Source: Metellina segmentata (lineage: Eukaryota; Arthropoda; Arachnida; Araneae; Tetragnathidae). Taken from it: 64,000 nt of DNA. The notes under the pieces are model-generated. The model ran no database searches and was not told the DNA's origin. It worked only from the letters and a program-made list of their open reading frames with translations. This document shows positions 52,586 to 64,000 of this stretch, one piece after another; the first letter of the stretch is position 1, and the number at the start of each line of letters is the position of its first letter. A program made the position numbers and the translations under genes. The DNA lies in assembly GCA_947359465.1 (NCBI GenBank), contig OX375874.1, positions 95,799,172 to 95,863,171 on the forward strand, read 5' to 3'.

Positions 52586-53469
52586 TCTCTACTGTTATCA
52601 AAGAAAGTGTTTGTGTGGACTCTACTGACAAATCTATGGTACTTACAATAATGAGACTTGGCACACAGGTAGTCCGAATACTTTGCGATTTTTCTATCGC
52701 ACCCGAATTTTAAAATTTAATCTAGAACATTTTAAAATGAATTTATTAGTTTTTTTCATCATCCTTTCTTCCGTTCCGAAAAAGGAATAAGCTCCTCGAT
52801 TTTGATATTTTGGACCTACCCACCAGTTTTTTTCACCTTCTGTCTTTCGAATCACCCATACCTCGGTCGTGGCTCACGAGAAATACAGGCTCTGGCGCGA
52901 AACGAGTTTCGGGATGTTACGTGATCAATTCAGGGAAGGACTCAACGTTTAGGAAGACTGATTTTACCAATCTTTCCTTCCTTTTTTCTGGAGAAATCGG
53001 TTGACCTCGGAAAGAAGAGGGAAGTAGATTATGTGACGTCAACCTTTAGAACCATGCCAAGTTAGCGTTTTTTGTCAAATGAGAATACGTAGCAATCACC
53101 GGGGGTTGGCGAGCATTAGCGAGCAGTTTCACACCTGACCCCACGAAAAGAACTGTCACGGGCAAGGAAAATTTTGTATCAGATCAATACCTTATACCAT
53201 TTGATTTTCTTTTAACAAATAATTTTTCAATTGAATATTTATATTTTCGCAAGAGCTTGTGACGTCACGCCGATTGGATCTCTTCGCAATTCGAATTTGA
53301 CCGCATTAGACAATGACTAGGCCATCACGGTGTTGCCCGTGGTGTTGGTTTGCGAAACAAACCAAATGGGAATTCGTTGCAATCACCGGGGGTTAGCGAG
53401 CAGTGGTCACACCTGACCCCACGAAAAGAACTGTCACGGGCAACGCCGTGCTGGCCACGCAGTGGTTAG
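52586..53469 (+). mobile_element. Helitron-like element with duplicated 3' core
   Basis: 5' end TCTCTACTGTTATCAAAGAA preceded by A; 3' end CTGGCCACGCAGTGGTTAG followed by T. The core 'CAATCACCGGGGGTT' through 'GAACTGTCACGGGCAA' occurs twice (53093 and 53380), as if a copy had inserted into or extended past an earlier end. No protein frame. Confidence 0.65.
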
Positions 53470-53714
53470 TTTTTAGTATATTTTTTCTCGAATAAAAATA
53501 AGAAATTTTAAAAATCCCTTTGAATGTTGGTTGCAGTTTTTCCATTTGTATGCAACACATTCCAGTGTTCACTCATTATTTACACACCCTATTTTTTTCC
53601 TGATTGCTTTCAGAAAATAAAATATATATAGTTTCCGATGAAAATTGCAATTATAGATTGTTGAAAAATTGAATACAGAGAAGTATACACTGTTTTATAA
53701 ATGATATTTTATAA

Positions 53715-54344
53715 CTATACCTACAGACCAGCACAGCGTTACCTGTGAGTTCTTTTCGTGTCCTTATAGATACTGAATGCATTAAAAAAACCAATAATTT
53801 AAAAAATGAGTCATTTCCACCCGACATGACACGGGCATGTCGCAAATTCGCATAAAATTCGGACTACCTGAGGTATCGTTATAGTGTAAAATTTTCCCCA
53901 GATTTCAAATCCGTTAAAATTTTTACACTATCTTTAACGATCACGAAGATAGGAAATCTCATATGAAATCCGTTGAAATTTTTACTCTCTCTTTGCTGAT
54001 TGTGAAGATAGAAACTTGAACTAAAGAATAAAAAAGAAATAAACTCCGGTGAAAATTTTTCATTTGTTTGTTTCGGTTTGCTGGAATGGTTTATGCTCGG
54101 GAAATGAAATGAAAAAAAAAATTTAGAATTTGATCTCTTTTCTCTGTTGCCATTCTAAAAAAAAATAATAATAATAATAAATTTTTTGCCAATAATTTAA
54201 TTTTAAAATGTTCTAGATTAAATTTTAAAATTCGGGCTTCGCACAAATTTCGCATAAAATTAGGACAAGTGTGCTAAATTTAAGGACTGCAAGTGGTTTT
54301 GATCGTCTGAAAACAGACTCACAAACCTTTTATAATAATAGAGA
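53715..54344 (-). mobile_element. Helitron-like element, reverse orientation
   Basis: On the - strand the 5' end is TCTCTATTATTATAAAAGGT, preceded by A. The 3' end retains GTAACGCTGTGCTGGTC and ends TATAG before T. Interior words GCATAAAATTCGG and TTTCAAATCCGTTAAAATTT match the copies at 1.4 and 22.1 kb. Confidence 0.6.
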
Positions 54345-57300
54345 TAGCTCTCCTCATTTTATAAGTTTTATTTATTTTATTTTTGTTAATCTGTATTTTA
54401 TGTAAAATTATATATTAATGAATTACTAGTTAATTTGATAATGAGTTATGGATAAATAATGCTTAATTAACTGATTTTCCTGGATTTGCAATTATCTTAG
54501 GTGTTTACGTATGCGGCTTTTTGTCTCCCTATAATTTTTATCCTCTGGGAATCGTTTTAACTTAAGTAATTATTTTCCATTGATTTAAATTAAAAGTTTG
54601 TGAGCAACTATCCTGTTTGTCTGCTGTCTGGCTAAAACATGGATTTAGAGCGGAAATTGGTTTTTCCATTACGGATCAGTATTTTCTGTGGTTTCATGTT
54701 GCCCAAAGCCCTTCAATTAATCTTGAAATTGTTGACTTTGTCCTTTTATTTGATTTTTGTTTTGTAACAAAAATCCGTAATACTTGAAATTCGTAATAAA
54801 AATAATGACAAACAATTTAATGAGGATTTTAAACTTGAATACATTTTATAAATTAGATACATTTTTTGGCTAGTTGGTAAATAAATTTAATATTCTTGCC
54901 TTTTCCTTACCCAACAAATTTCATATGGACTAAACTGTAAGTTGAAAATACTAATATATTTACAAAACAAAATTTCTGTGGTTGTAAGATGGCTTTGTTA
55001 ATAATCTTTAGTCTTCTGTGCTTGCTACACTAGCACTGGATTCTAAATAAGTTTTCCGTTTTAAGAGACTTGGGTACTATTTCTCTTTGGAAAAAAAATT
55101 GAGATGTTCTTTCTATTCAAGCACAATTAATTTGCTTCTAGGAGGATCTACTACGAATTCCGGAAAATTCCACGTGGGAAATTGAATTTTCGAGTTAAGA
55201 GTCATTATTCATATTTGGTGTTACTGAATACAATTTATTTGTTTTACTTTCTTATTTTCAATGTTATGAAACTTTAAAGAAAGAAAATTGTAGTTTGATT
55301 TAAATCATGATTTTTTAATCACTTGATTTAAATCAAACTGCTTCAGCATTCTCTGGTTACAACCATGGAACATTGTTTTTTAAGATTACCAAAGTCCAAA
55401 TCACGTATTTGTTCTGAGAAAATTTTATTTTCTAATCTTTTCTTTTTGTTTTATTTTATGGAAAGATTAAAGGATCATAATTAGATTTTTTTTGTGCTTG
55501 AAACAATTGTGTTGGGAGATTTTATTTCAGACTTCAGAGCAGATAATAAAATTCGAAATTGTTTTCTCTGCATTTTTATAAAAGATGTTGACAAATCCTC
55601 TGCAAGAATTACGAGTAAAGAGAAAATAATTTAATTGTCGTTTATATCTTGTTTGCAATTGAATAATAGATTTGGGTTATTATGATTGCGTTTTCATAAC
55701 ACATATCAGGATTTTAACCAGTGGCTGATGACTGTCTTGAATCCTCTGATCTTAAAAAGTCCTGTTATCTTAAAAAGATTTAGATTCACTACTGTGATAA
55801 ATACCATTGCCTGGAGTTACAAAGATGCTCACCTGTCATGAAGCGCAGAACTTTCTGCATGGTGTTTGCATTCCATATCGCTACTGGTAATCAATTTTTG
55901 ACGTTATACTTCAGATGCTAATATATCTAAACTACTTAGATATTCTCTTTTCCATCCTTCAGCTGTCTTTTGCAGACATCTTTATCTCAAATAGGAAAAT
56001 GATAGAAAAGATGCTTGTACAATTTAGTAAGGTGATTCTGATGTATTCAAAAGTTTGATAGTCACTATTTTCAATTAATGTTTTTTATCCTATATTATTC
56101 TATATATTATTATTCTATATATTATAAATATTTCAATTATTAAAATATCCATTATATTTTTGGAAAGAATATGCGTTATGTTGTTTTTATTCCTTACATG
56201 GCTAATTTTAAATAAAATACATTTGAATTCCGAAGTTAATGTATTTTAAGAATTCCATTCCAATGTATATTCTTTTCACTTCAATATGAATCATTACTTT
56301 CAGAATAAGGTTAAATTGTTTTGAAAATTGATAGTTAACAGGTTAACTTAATCGGAAATATTTTATTACATTTATTTTCTGTATATTCTTCCTTCCCTTG
56401 AAACCATTGTAATGACTTCGATTGTTGTGGTCGTGTAGATGTATGAAGATTGATTTCGTTTTACATAAAATATAATTATTTTTACTCGAATTCTAGTTTT
56501 TGAGATGTGCATGAAGGGAAATTTGTTTTAAGTCTGATATTCAGCTCTGGTTATCATTGCCACTTATTACCTCTGAGAATGCATATGCATGCACAGGAAC
56601 ATAACAATCCTTAATGCATAAAAATTCCGTTTCTTTGGAATAAATTTACCATATGCCATGGTACGAATTTTTGTTCCACCATCCTCTAAGATGTTATTCG
56701 GTGGCATTATGAATTATTGTATGACAGTAAGATATCTAAGAGGTAATCATTTTAATGCAGTTGTCTTTAAACTTTTAAATTTTTTGTAAATTCCGAAAAA
56801 AATGTTTATGTAGAAGACTTAAATTTATTTGAATTATTTATTCATTTGAATTAAAAACGACCAAAGAATATTTTTTCTTCTGTAGTATAAAATGTGTCAA
56901 TATAATTCTCATACCAATATGAACTTATTTCAAATAGCTATGGATTTAAAATTAAACTGAAAGAGTGCATATATTCATTTAGAAAAGCGTTTCCTTTCCT
57001 TGGTAATAGTTTCAACGATGTTGGTTTTTTTTTTTTTTTTTTTTTTGATCACAAACGTTAGAATGATTTAAGAGTACTATTTTCATATTTCAAAATAACT
57101 AAAAAAAAAATATTATTTTTGTTAGTTATATTTTTATGCATTTTTCATAGTGAAATTTAAGATGGTTAACACAGAATATTATGCTAGTGGTTAAAAATTA
57201 AGTTTATTTTATGAAATTGATTTTTAAGCCAAACAGTTATTGTTAACCTTATTTACCCAAGAAAGGATTGTTTAATCTTATCATTGTACAAAAATATATA

Positions 57301-59484
57301 AATAAAACAAAGAATAATGAAAGTAACCAGACAGTTTTCGTTTCTTTTAAATATGCATGTTAGAAAGTTTTTTTACATTTCTGTTTATCCCAAATTCTTG
57401 CAAAACTTGCTGCTCAATCTCAAAGCCCCCATCCTAATGCAGTTATTGAGATACTTTCTCAAGACATTTAAAAAATGTGTTAATGCGTTAAAAATAGTAT
57501 AAATCCACACAGTTAGAAGTCTATCATGCAGTCATTATTTCCCCTACTGTAATTTATTACTTGCTATTTCAATTTAAAATTAGATACGTGCACAAAATTT
57601 GCACTGTATCTCCCTCAAATGCAGTGTGAACCAAAATAGAATATTTTTGTTTTTAGCACTGAAGTTTTTATATTATGTTTACATAATCAACTTTATTCCT
57701 AATGGTTAACTTAGTCATGAATATTATTCTATATTACGAAATGAAATTATGCTACATATATTTTGAACAATGCTACATATATTTTGAACAAAAATGTCAG
57801 TGAAAGCAATATGAATTCAGCTTTGTCTTAAAAAGTCTTAGGTTATTTTATGCGACCAAACTTAAAGGATCTGCTTAATGTATAAAGATAATTGGGCTTG
57901 CTGTACAAAAATCAGATACTTCAATACAATATAAGTTAAATGATATCAACTCGCAACAAATACATTTTATCTTGCTTTTATTATCCTTTTATGGTCATAA
58001 AATCTAGGTATGTTAAGAGAAATACAGTTTGCTTTGAACTGTTTTCATGCTTTTGGAGGTTTTTTATTTCTACTTACAAATGAAAACAATCTTTATTTTA
58101 TGAATATTTACTCAACGTTTTAGATAGCATTGATAGTTCATAACAAGCACAGTTCAGACTACTGTTTTTAATGTCAGTTTTTACATATCGTCAGCTTAGA
58201 GCAAAAATTCATTAGTCGACATTACAAAAATGTGTAGTGTACAGCTATGTAAAGACAAACTATTAACTTGAGAATTAAGAAATAAGCACTTTGCTATTGT
58301 TATGTATTTTCTAAACGGATTATGATGGCATTGTATTTCTCATTATCGTGAAAATAAGTATTTTGTACGTATCTCCGAAAACATGTCAATTAATAAGTTT
58401 CTGCTTTGAGGCGTCTATATGGGCTATTGCAAAGCAATTAAAATAAAATTTACGCAGTTCACGTAGCAAAACCATATTCGAAATTGTAAAATCCCATCTC
58501 TGGACCATAATTTCCCTAAGTGGACACTGAAAAAATAGACCCAGTCCGAGAACATTGATTGGGGTGTTGTTTAACACTCGTACTGTGCTGCATTGTCATT
58601 GATAATTTTAACTAAAAAGAGGAATCGTCTGTTAATAGTTGACTAGAATTTACAGATGCTGCTGACAGAAACAGCCCCCAAATAGACAAATTGTTAACAC
58701 ACCAGACTCGTCCTTCTCACTTGTGATTGTTTTTAATTTTACTAATTTGATTGATATTAATTGCTAATAATAGTAGTGTTTAAGCAAAATTAAATAATTG
58801 TTTCATTTTAATAACTAACTGTATAGTTTCAGTTGCAAGTTGTTTTATTTCCAAATTAGCTTTTTGAAATTCTAAAATTACACGCATATCTACATATGTA
58901 TTTTGATAAAATTCAAAAATTATAGACGCGACTAAACTTGAGTTGAGAGTTTTTCAGAGGGGCTGCCGAAAAGAATTCGCGGATTGTAAATATTTTTATT
59001 ACATTCATTTGGTGGTTTTTGTGTTGACGTGCAAATTATTATAAACTGAGGTGATTAATTATAAGAGCCTAAGTGACTTCATGCCTCTGTTTTTGAACTT
59101 TAGCGTTAAAAAGTGTCAATTTAAGCAAAATCGTCTCAAAAGTTTCTATTTTCAAAATTCTGGTCGCGATTTTTGAAAATTCCCGAAAGGTCAACGAAAA
59201 TGTTGCCTATTTTTTAAAACTGATAAAAGAAAACGGAAAATATTTTTTTGGAGAAAATTTTGCAAGGAACGCTAAACCGTGGCAACCATAAAAGTAAAAC
59301 ATCAGATTTTGTGGTTGCTAGACTGTCATGAAAACCTTATTAAAAATATTTAGTTCTCTTTTAAAATTCTCAATCTTCATCTTTTTTGTACCCATAATTT
59401 GTTTCGTAGCCAATTAATTTTATATCTGAGCAACTGAAATTGCTATTAAATTAGGGTTCAAGAGACTTGTGTTACTACGTATTA
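54345..59484. other. AT-rich region without a confident gene
   Basis: Contains a run of 22 T (57025-57046) and a (TAA)n-like run just before the region (54163-54181). Only short open frames. Weak exon-like pieces (55142-55193, 57366-57472 on +) are discussed under findings. Confidence 0.4.
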
Positions 59485-60890
59485 CACTCTATTTAAAAAA
59501 AATCGACGGACCAAAAAGGAGTTGGCCGATGGAGACAGAAATTGGTGGATAGGAAAATTATGTACAGAATAGAAGATTAAAATTTCAGAACAATTGAATG
59601 ATTTATTTCAGAGTTACAGTAACGAGCTCAATAAGGTGTTGACCCGCCTCTAGCCTGGATGTAAGCTGCCACACGGCGTGGCATAGACCGATAAAGCTCC
59701 CGGATGGTCTCCTGCGGTATTTCTTGCCAAATTTGCTCCAATTGCCGGACTACGTCATCAACATTCCCTACAGGATGCAGTCGCCTTCCCATCGTATCGC
59801 AGACATGCTCGATGGGAGAGCGATCTAATGATCTGGCTGGCCAAGGAAGTGTTTGACAAGTTTGAAGACAGTTCATAGCAACACGTGCCGTATGTGGTCT
59901 GGCATTGTCTTGCTGAAAAATAAGCCAAGGTTCCTGCGAAAGGAACGGTAGCAAAACAGGTCTCCGAATGTCGTCAACGTACCGCTGTGCAGTAAGTGTA
60001 CCTCTAATGACGACCAAAGGGGTTAGGCTATCAAGGGAAATGGCACCCCAGACCATAACTCCTTGTTGAGGGCCCGTGTGGCGTGCAATAGTGAAAGCAG
60101 GATCGGCACGCTGCTCTGGGCGTCTCCAGACACGTCTTCGATGATCGTCAGGACACAGCTGGAAGCGGGATTCGTCGCTAAATACTATACATCCCCAGTC
60201 AGCATCATTCCAGCCTGATCGAGCCAAGCACCACTGTAATCTGGCTCGACGGTGTGCAGGCGTGAGTGGCAGGTGGCGTAACGGTCGGTGCGAGTGTAGA
60301 TTTCACTCTCTCAGCCGTCTGTGAATGGTCATGGTGGACACTCGTGTGTGGGTCGCACGACTGATGGTTGATAGCAATAAATCAGGCGCTGTGACATCTG
60401 ATCTGTCAGTCACTTTGTCCTCGCGATCTGTTGTGGCCCTACGTCGACCGCTACCATCATGACGCTGAAACCTGCCACTGTCCACCCACTCTTGCCAGCA
60501 TCTTCTAATCGCCGCATCGCTTCGACTTACATGACGAGCGATTCTCCGATTTGCCCAACCTGCCTCTTTCAATCCAATGATACGACCTCTTTCAAACTCT
60601 GAAAGTTGCTCGTATTGAGCTCGAATCCTACGGCGAGGCATTTTTTCAGTCGTTGAAAGGTATCCTAAATCGCAATGCAGCAGAAAGTTTTAACAACAGT
60701 TCAAGAACAACTCTTTATATACATCTGCTGTGCTGGATGCGCAGTTCCGATGTGCTGGAGACCGCACAATACATTCATTGGACACCAAATTGTAATCATT
60801 TGCATATTTGGTCAAACTATTTTTGCATACGAAATTTCAAAGCAATCGGATGATTCCTTCTTGGTGCATCGATTTTTTTGTTATAGAGTG
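59485..60890 (-). mobile_element. Tc1-like transposon, near-intact
   Basis: Ends CACTCTATTTAAAAAAAATC and, reversed, CACTCTATAACAAAAAAATC, flanked by TA (59483-59484 and 60891-60892). It carries a single transposase frame on the - strand with one stop. Its base composition is markedly less AT-rich than the host DNA around it, which suggests recent arrival. Confidence 0.92.
59628..60641 (-). pseudogene. Tc1-like transposase, one nonsense codon
   Basis: 338 codons in one frame, including the stop. The N-terminal paired-type DNA-binding region starts MPRRRIRAQYEQLSEFERGR. The catalytic residues are all present: Asp in 'VFSDESRF', Asp in 'FQQDNARPHTA' and Glu in 'DRSPIEHV'. The only break is a TGA after 'IHRRLRE' at about 60303, in a CGA-type context (Arg expected). 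The family's usual Pro-Asp and Trp near the Glu are changed (ARSLDRSP, HVCD). Confidence 0.9.
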
Positions 60891-60892
60891 TA

Positions 60893-61223
60893 TTTTTTTC
60901 AATTTATGCTACTGTTTCACAAGGTCTTTGACTGACAGCCCTGTAATTAGGAAACAGGAAAAGGGGTTACCTAATATCCAAATACAAATTGACTGTTGCA
61001 AAGTTATTGGAATGGAGGGGGCATGTGGGGATTGCTTCACTTATAATCTATCGTCACTTAAAAGGTCGTATGCCTAAAAGCTACATTTTTCAGGAGAGCA
61101 AACTAATCGTTTACTTTATGATATGATTCTATTATTATTATATACATTTGGTTGCGACTTTTATTGGATCAGCTGATGATATAAGAGATTTTGCACCAGA
61201 TGGAAATCACAAAATGCCACATA
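60893..61223. other. No feature seen
   Basis: Sequence between two mobile elements; no gene or repeat ends recognised. Confidence 0.4.
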
Positions 61224-61414
61224 TCTCTACTATTATAACGGTAGCCCCTACTGGAGCAAACCAACACCACGGGCAACGCCGTGATGGCTGTTATCCAATA
61301 GGCTACGAATTTCCATTTGGTTTGCTTTCCTAACAATCACCGGGAGTTAGCGAGCAGTGGTTACATTTGACCCCACGAAAAGAAACAACGCCGTGCTGGC
61401 CACGCAGTGACTAG
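61224..61414 (+). mobile_element. Short Helitron-like element
   Basis: 191 bases. 5' TCTCTACTATTATAACGG preceded by A; 3' GCTGGCCACGCAGTGACTAG followed by T. The family core ('CAATCACCGGGAGTTAGCGA', 'ACCCCACGAAAAGAA') is present, so this is a minimal copy with both ends. Confidence 0.65.
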
Positions 61415-64000
61415 TAGCAATAATAAAAGAAGAAATGGAATTTTTTTTGATATACCAACCTTTTGCTCTTTGAGTGACAATGTGTGCATTTTTTGGAACA
61501 ATTAATTTACCCATTTCAGCAATCATATTTCTGTGTTATATATTTCCATCAAGTTAGTGGGAGAGTCCCAATAAAAAAAAAATAGGGTGATGGTTAGAGA
61601 ATCATTAGGGGCTAGGCAATGCTTTACATGCTCATTTAATTCACATCTAGATATTTATGTAGGAGTTGGCACCTTTAATCTTTCATATAAAGAAAATGAA
61701 AATAGTTTTTTTGTTTTACTGCACTGTAATTCTTTTATTCGTATTACATTTTTAACTGGTTACTGTTGTATGTATTCATTTACTGTTGTATGTATTCAAT
61801 GGAGAACTTACAGTTCTCCATTGTAATTAATTTACAGGAGCGTGATGTATTGTGTAATTTTTATATTCCCAGATTGTCTTATTTCATATGGTTGGTACGT
61901 TGAGATTGCACAAGTTGCCTTATAGGATTCTTTGCCTTCCGTTGATTCCACTAAGAGCTACATTTAGATGTTCTTTAAGTGTTCTTTGTGCAGCATTCGG
62001 AATGATTCTGTTCGGACGAAGGGTATAGGCAATGTCTCAGATGTCCAAGTGGTCTAATCTCAGGCTAATTTTTTTGCAGGATAAAATCCATAATTCTTGT
62101 GACATCGTATCATCTATGACTTTGCTGGTGTTCAAGATTTTCTTAGTTCAGCTATATAAACATTATATTTCTGAAGCAAACTAGAATTTTCAACATTTCT
62201 AAATGACTCCTAGCTTTTCAGCAATCTTTCATTTTCGACAATTTAACTCTTGCTGTGGCCAGCCAAAATTTTAATAGATTATTGAAACAAACTGGCAGAC
62301 ACATCGTAAACATTAGCTTTCTTATGTAATTTGAACTTTAATTTGGACACCTAACAATCTAATGTGTAACTTGGGCTGTGTGAAAAAGTTTAGTAATAAT
62401 GTACATATTATTAGTTGTTTTGAAACAAGAAATATTATATTCATAGTACTAACATTTTCCATTTTTTATGGTCCACAGCTTCTCTTACCTGAGCATATCC
62501 CAGGAACTTTGTATAGAACTTTGTGTACAAATGAATTATATTTTTAATAATTAAAACCATTTTAATGAATTTACAATACACATGTTTTATTGAATGGGAA
62601 GAATAAGCTTTTTTCTGTCAGTTCTTCATGTCAGGTCTCAAGTTTGAATCCCAGACTTATACATAAATATGCAAATACATTTTTTGCATATTTTTTCCAT
62701 TTTTATTGAAATCTTATTTGATTGCTATTTCTGGAAATTTTATCACCAAGTAAAATGTCTTACATTTTTTAAAGTCAATAGAAAGATGAGTTTGCCGTTT
62801 CCTTATCGTCTCTTCATATCAGGACATGTTTGGAAACTACTATTTGCATTTTCTCTAGATTGAATCGAAATCTTCATTTAGTTGTGATGACTAACGCTCA
62901 TGTAAACCCTAGTCATTCAAGTAAAATAAGCAAAAGAACAAAAGACACGTAAGTGTCTGTGCCTATTTATGGGTGCTTCTACTTCACCTAGCTCCACAAC
63001 ATAGGTAGACGAAAATGAAATTTGATGTTAATGGTGGGTGTGAACAAAAGGTTAAAAAAAAAAGTATTGTAAATCACTATTTTCTGCTTTAAGATGAACA
63101 AAAGATGCAAACATATACATTTTCACTCCTACCCTATGATGGTAATGTTTATCATAATTTATATATTGCTAAAACCAATATATATCCTCCCACTGTTAGC
63201 TCAATTCATCTTCAGATTTCAAGACTGGTGCTTTAGCAGTATGTCTCGTATCATCCCAAAAGTGATCTCAACCAACGGCATTATTTTTCTAAACAAATAC
63301 AGTTTTTATTAAATATTGTCATTGATAAAGGATCGCTTTTTAAAAGTTTTATACCCACCTTATATCGTGCAAAACGCAAGAAATTTAAATTTTGTCCAAT
63401 TTCCATAACTCTCCTGGCGGAAGTTCATGGCACAGTTTGAAAACTTGTTCATCACACTTAATAGATTATTTCTTCGATTCAACACTAAATAGTTATTAAA
63501 AAATTTTTCTTTGTGAAATTACTAAATGTAAGGTAATGTGTCTGGTATGTTAATGAGCCATCTTTGTTCTTTCCACGGCAAATATTTATTTTACATGAAC
63601 AGATTATGCTTCGCAAATTAAGTGTGTGAAATTGCTTTGTATGGTTTGCTTATGGAAATTTCCTTCAATATTTGAATCAAATCAAGCTAGTTTTTACTTC
63701 TCAACGTTATTTGTTCAGTGGAAAAGAGATAAGACACTAAACTGTTTTACTGTGATTAGTTTTTCTTTTTGAACTCGCATAAAAACTCTGTCAGTACCAT
63801 TCATATTTTGCTTCAGCTGTTTATCCCATCAATGTTATACTTTAATCTATATGGCCGTTTTATCATTGCTTCTGTCGGTGAGAACGAAGTGCAATGGAGA
63901 AAATGTGTAAGAGTATGTATTGTATGTAATGTCTATTCCTTAAAATGTATGTATTCATAAGCTTTGTTCAGAGAGAAAACAAGTAATCATAAATCAAGGA
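61415..64000. other. AT-rich region, nothing recognised
   Basis: Only short unsupported open frames. A 17-base word (TTACTGTTGTATGTATT) is repeated in tandem near 61760-61797. No gene is supported. Confidence 0.4.

Noticed and set aside
57025..57046. Run of 22 T as a retroposon tail
   Set aside because: No SINE or LINE body or target duplication beside it; simple repeat.
1..64000. CRISPR arrays, operons, ribosome binding sites or phage modules
   Set aside because: Introns, GT/AG splice sites and animal transposons show nuclear animal DNA; no regularly spaced short repeats were seen.

Overview
This is an AT-rich, intron-rich animal nuclear DNA window. Two host genes can be read in it, and both are surrounded and interrupted by many transposable elements. 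The organism is most likely a spider or another chelicerate. That rests on the C-terminal wording of the LINE fragments (an RNase H domain followed by a Cys/His tail) and on the mix of Tc1/mariner, hAT, piggyBac and Helitron-like elements, all judged from memory of such genomes rather than by search.

Host genes. (1) On the + strand, 322-8568 holds the last seven coding exons of a DUF3105 / TP53I13-like gene. Its 5' exons lie left of the window. (2) On the - strand, 47948 down to 12359 holds a complete RAD54B orthologue, a SNF2-family recombination translocase. I could join 23 exons with matching splice phases into 919 codons including the stop (918 residues, close to the roughly 910 of vertebrate RAD54B). 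The two genes converge, with one transposon (10119-12009) between their 3' ends.

Layout. 1-8.6 kb: DUF3105 gene, with Helitron-like and other repeats in its introns. 2.3-4.1 kb: a non-coding terminal-inverted-repeat element with a possible 4-bp target duplication. 8.6-12.3 kb: gene ends and a P-like element. 12.3-48 kb: RAD54B. Its introns hold a GTF2IRD2-like hAT (13635-16010), a hAT MITE (17520-18089), a pogo-like element split by a piggyBac-like element (19368-21154), a Helitron-like element (21792-22966), a Tc1 fragment (about 24.1 kb), two internally deleted mariners (26454-27174 and 30808-31743), LINE fragments (27.85-30.1, 33.6-34.2 and 46.0-47.2 kb), a second hAT nested inside the first of these LINEs (28579-29318), and further Helitron-like and hAT-like copies between 42.3 and 45.5 kb. 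48-64 kb: no confident host gene, a dense Helitron-like cluster (50.5-54.3 kb), a nearly intact Tc1-like element (59485-60890) and a short Helitron-like copy at 61.2 kb.

The two genes are not obviously functionally linked. RAD54B acts in homologous recombination in the nucleus. The DUF3105 protein has no firm biochemical role. Several transposons show clean target-site duplications, so their insertion history can be read directly. No CRISPR array, rRNA or convincing tRNA was seen, and I found no clear sign of an unknown multi-gene system.
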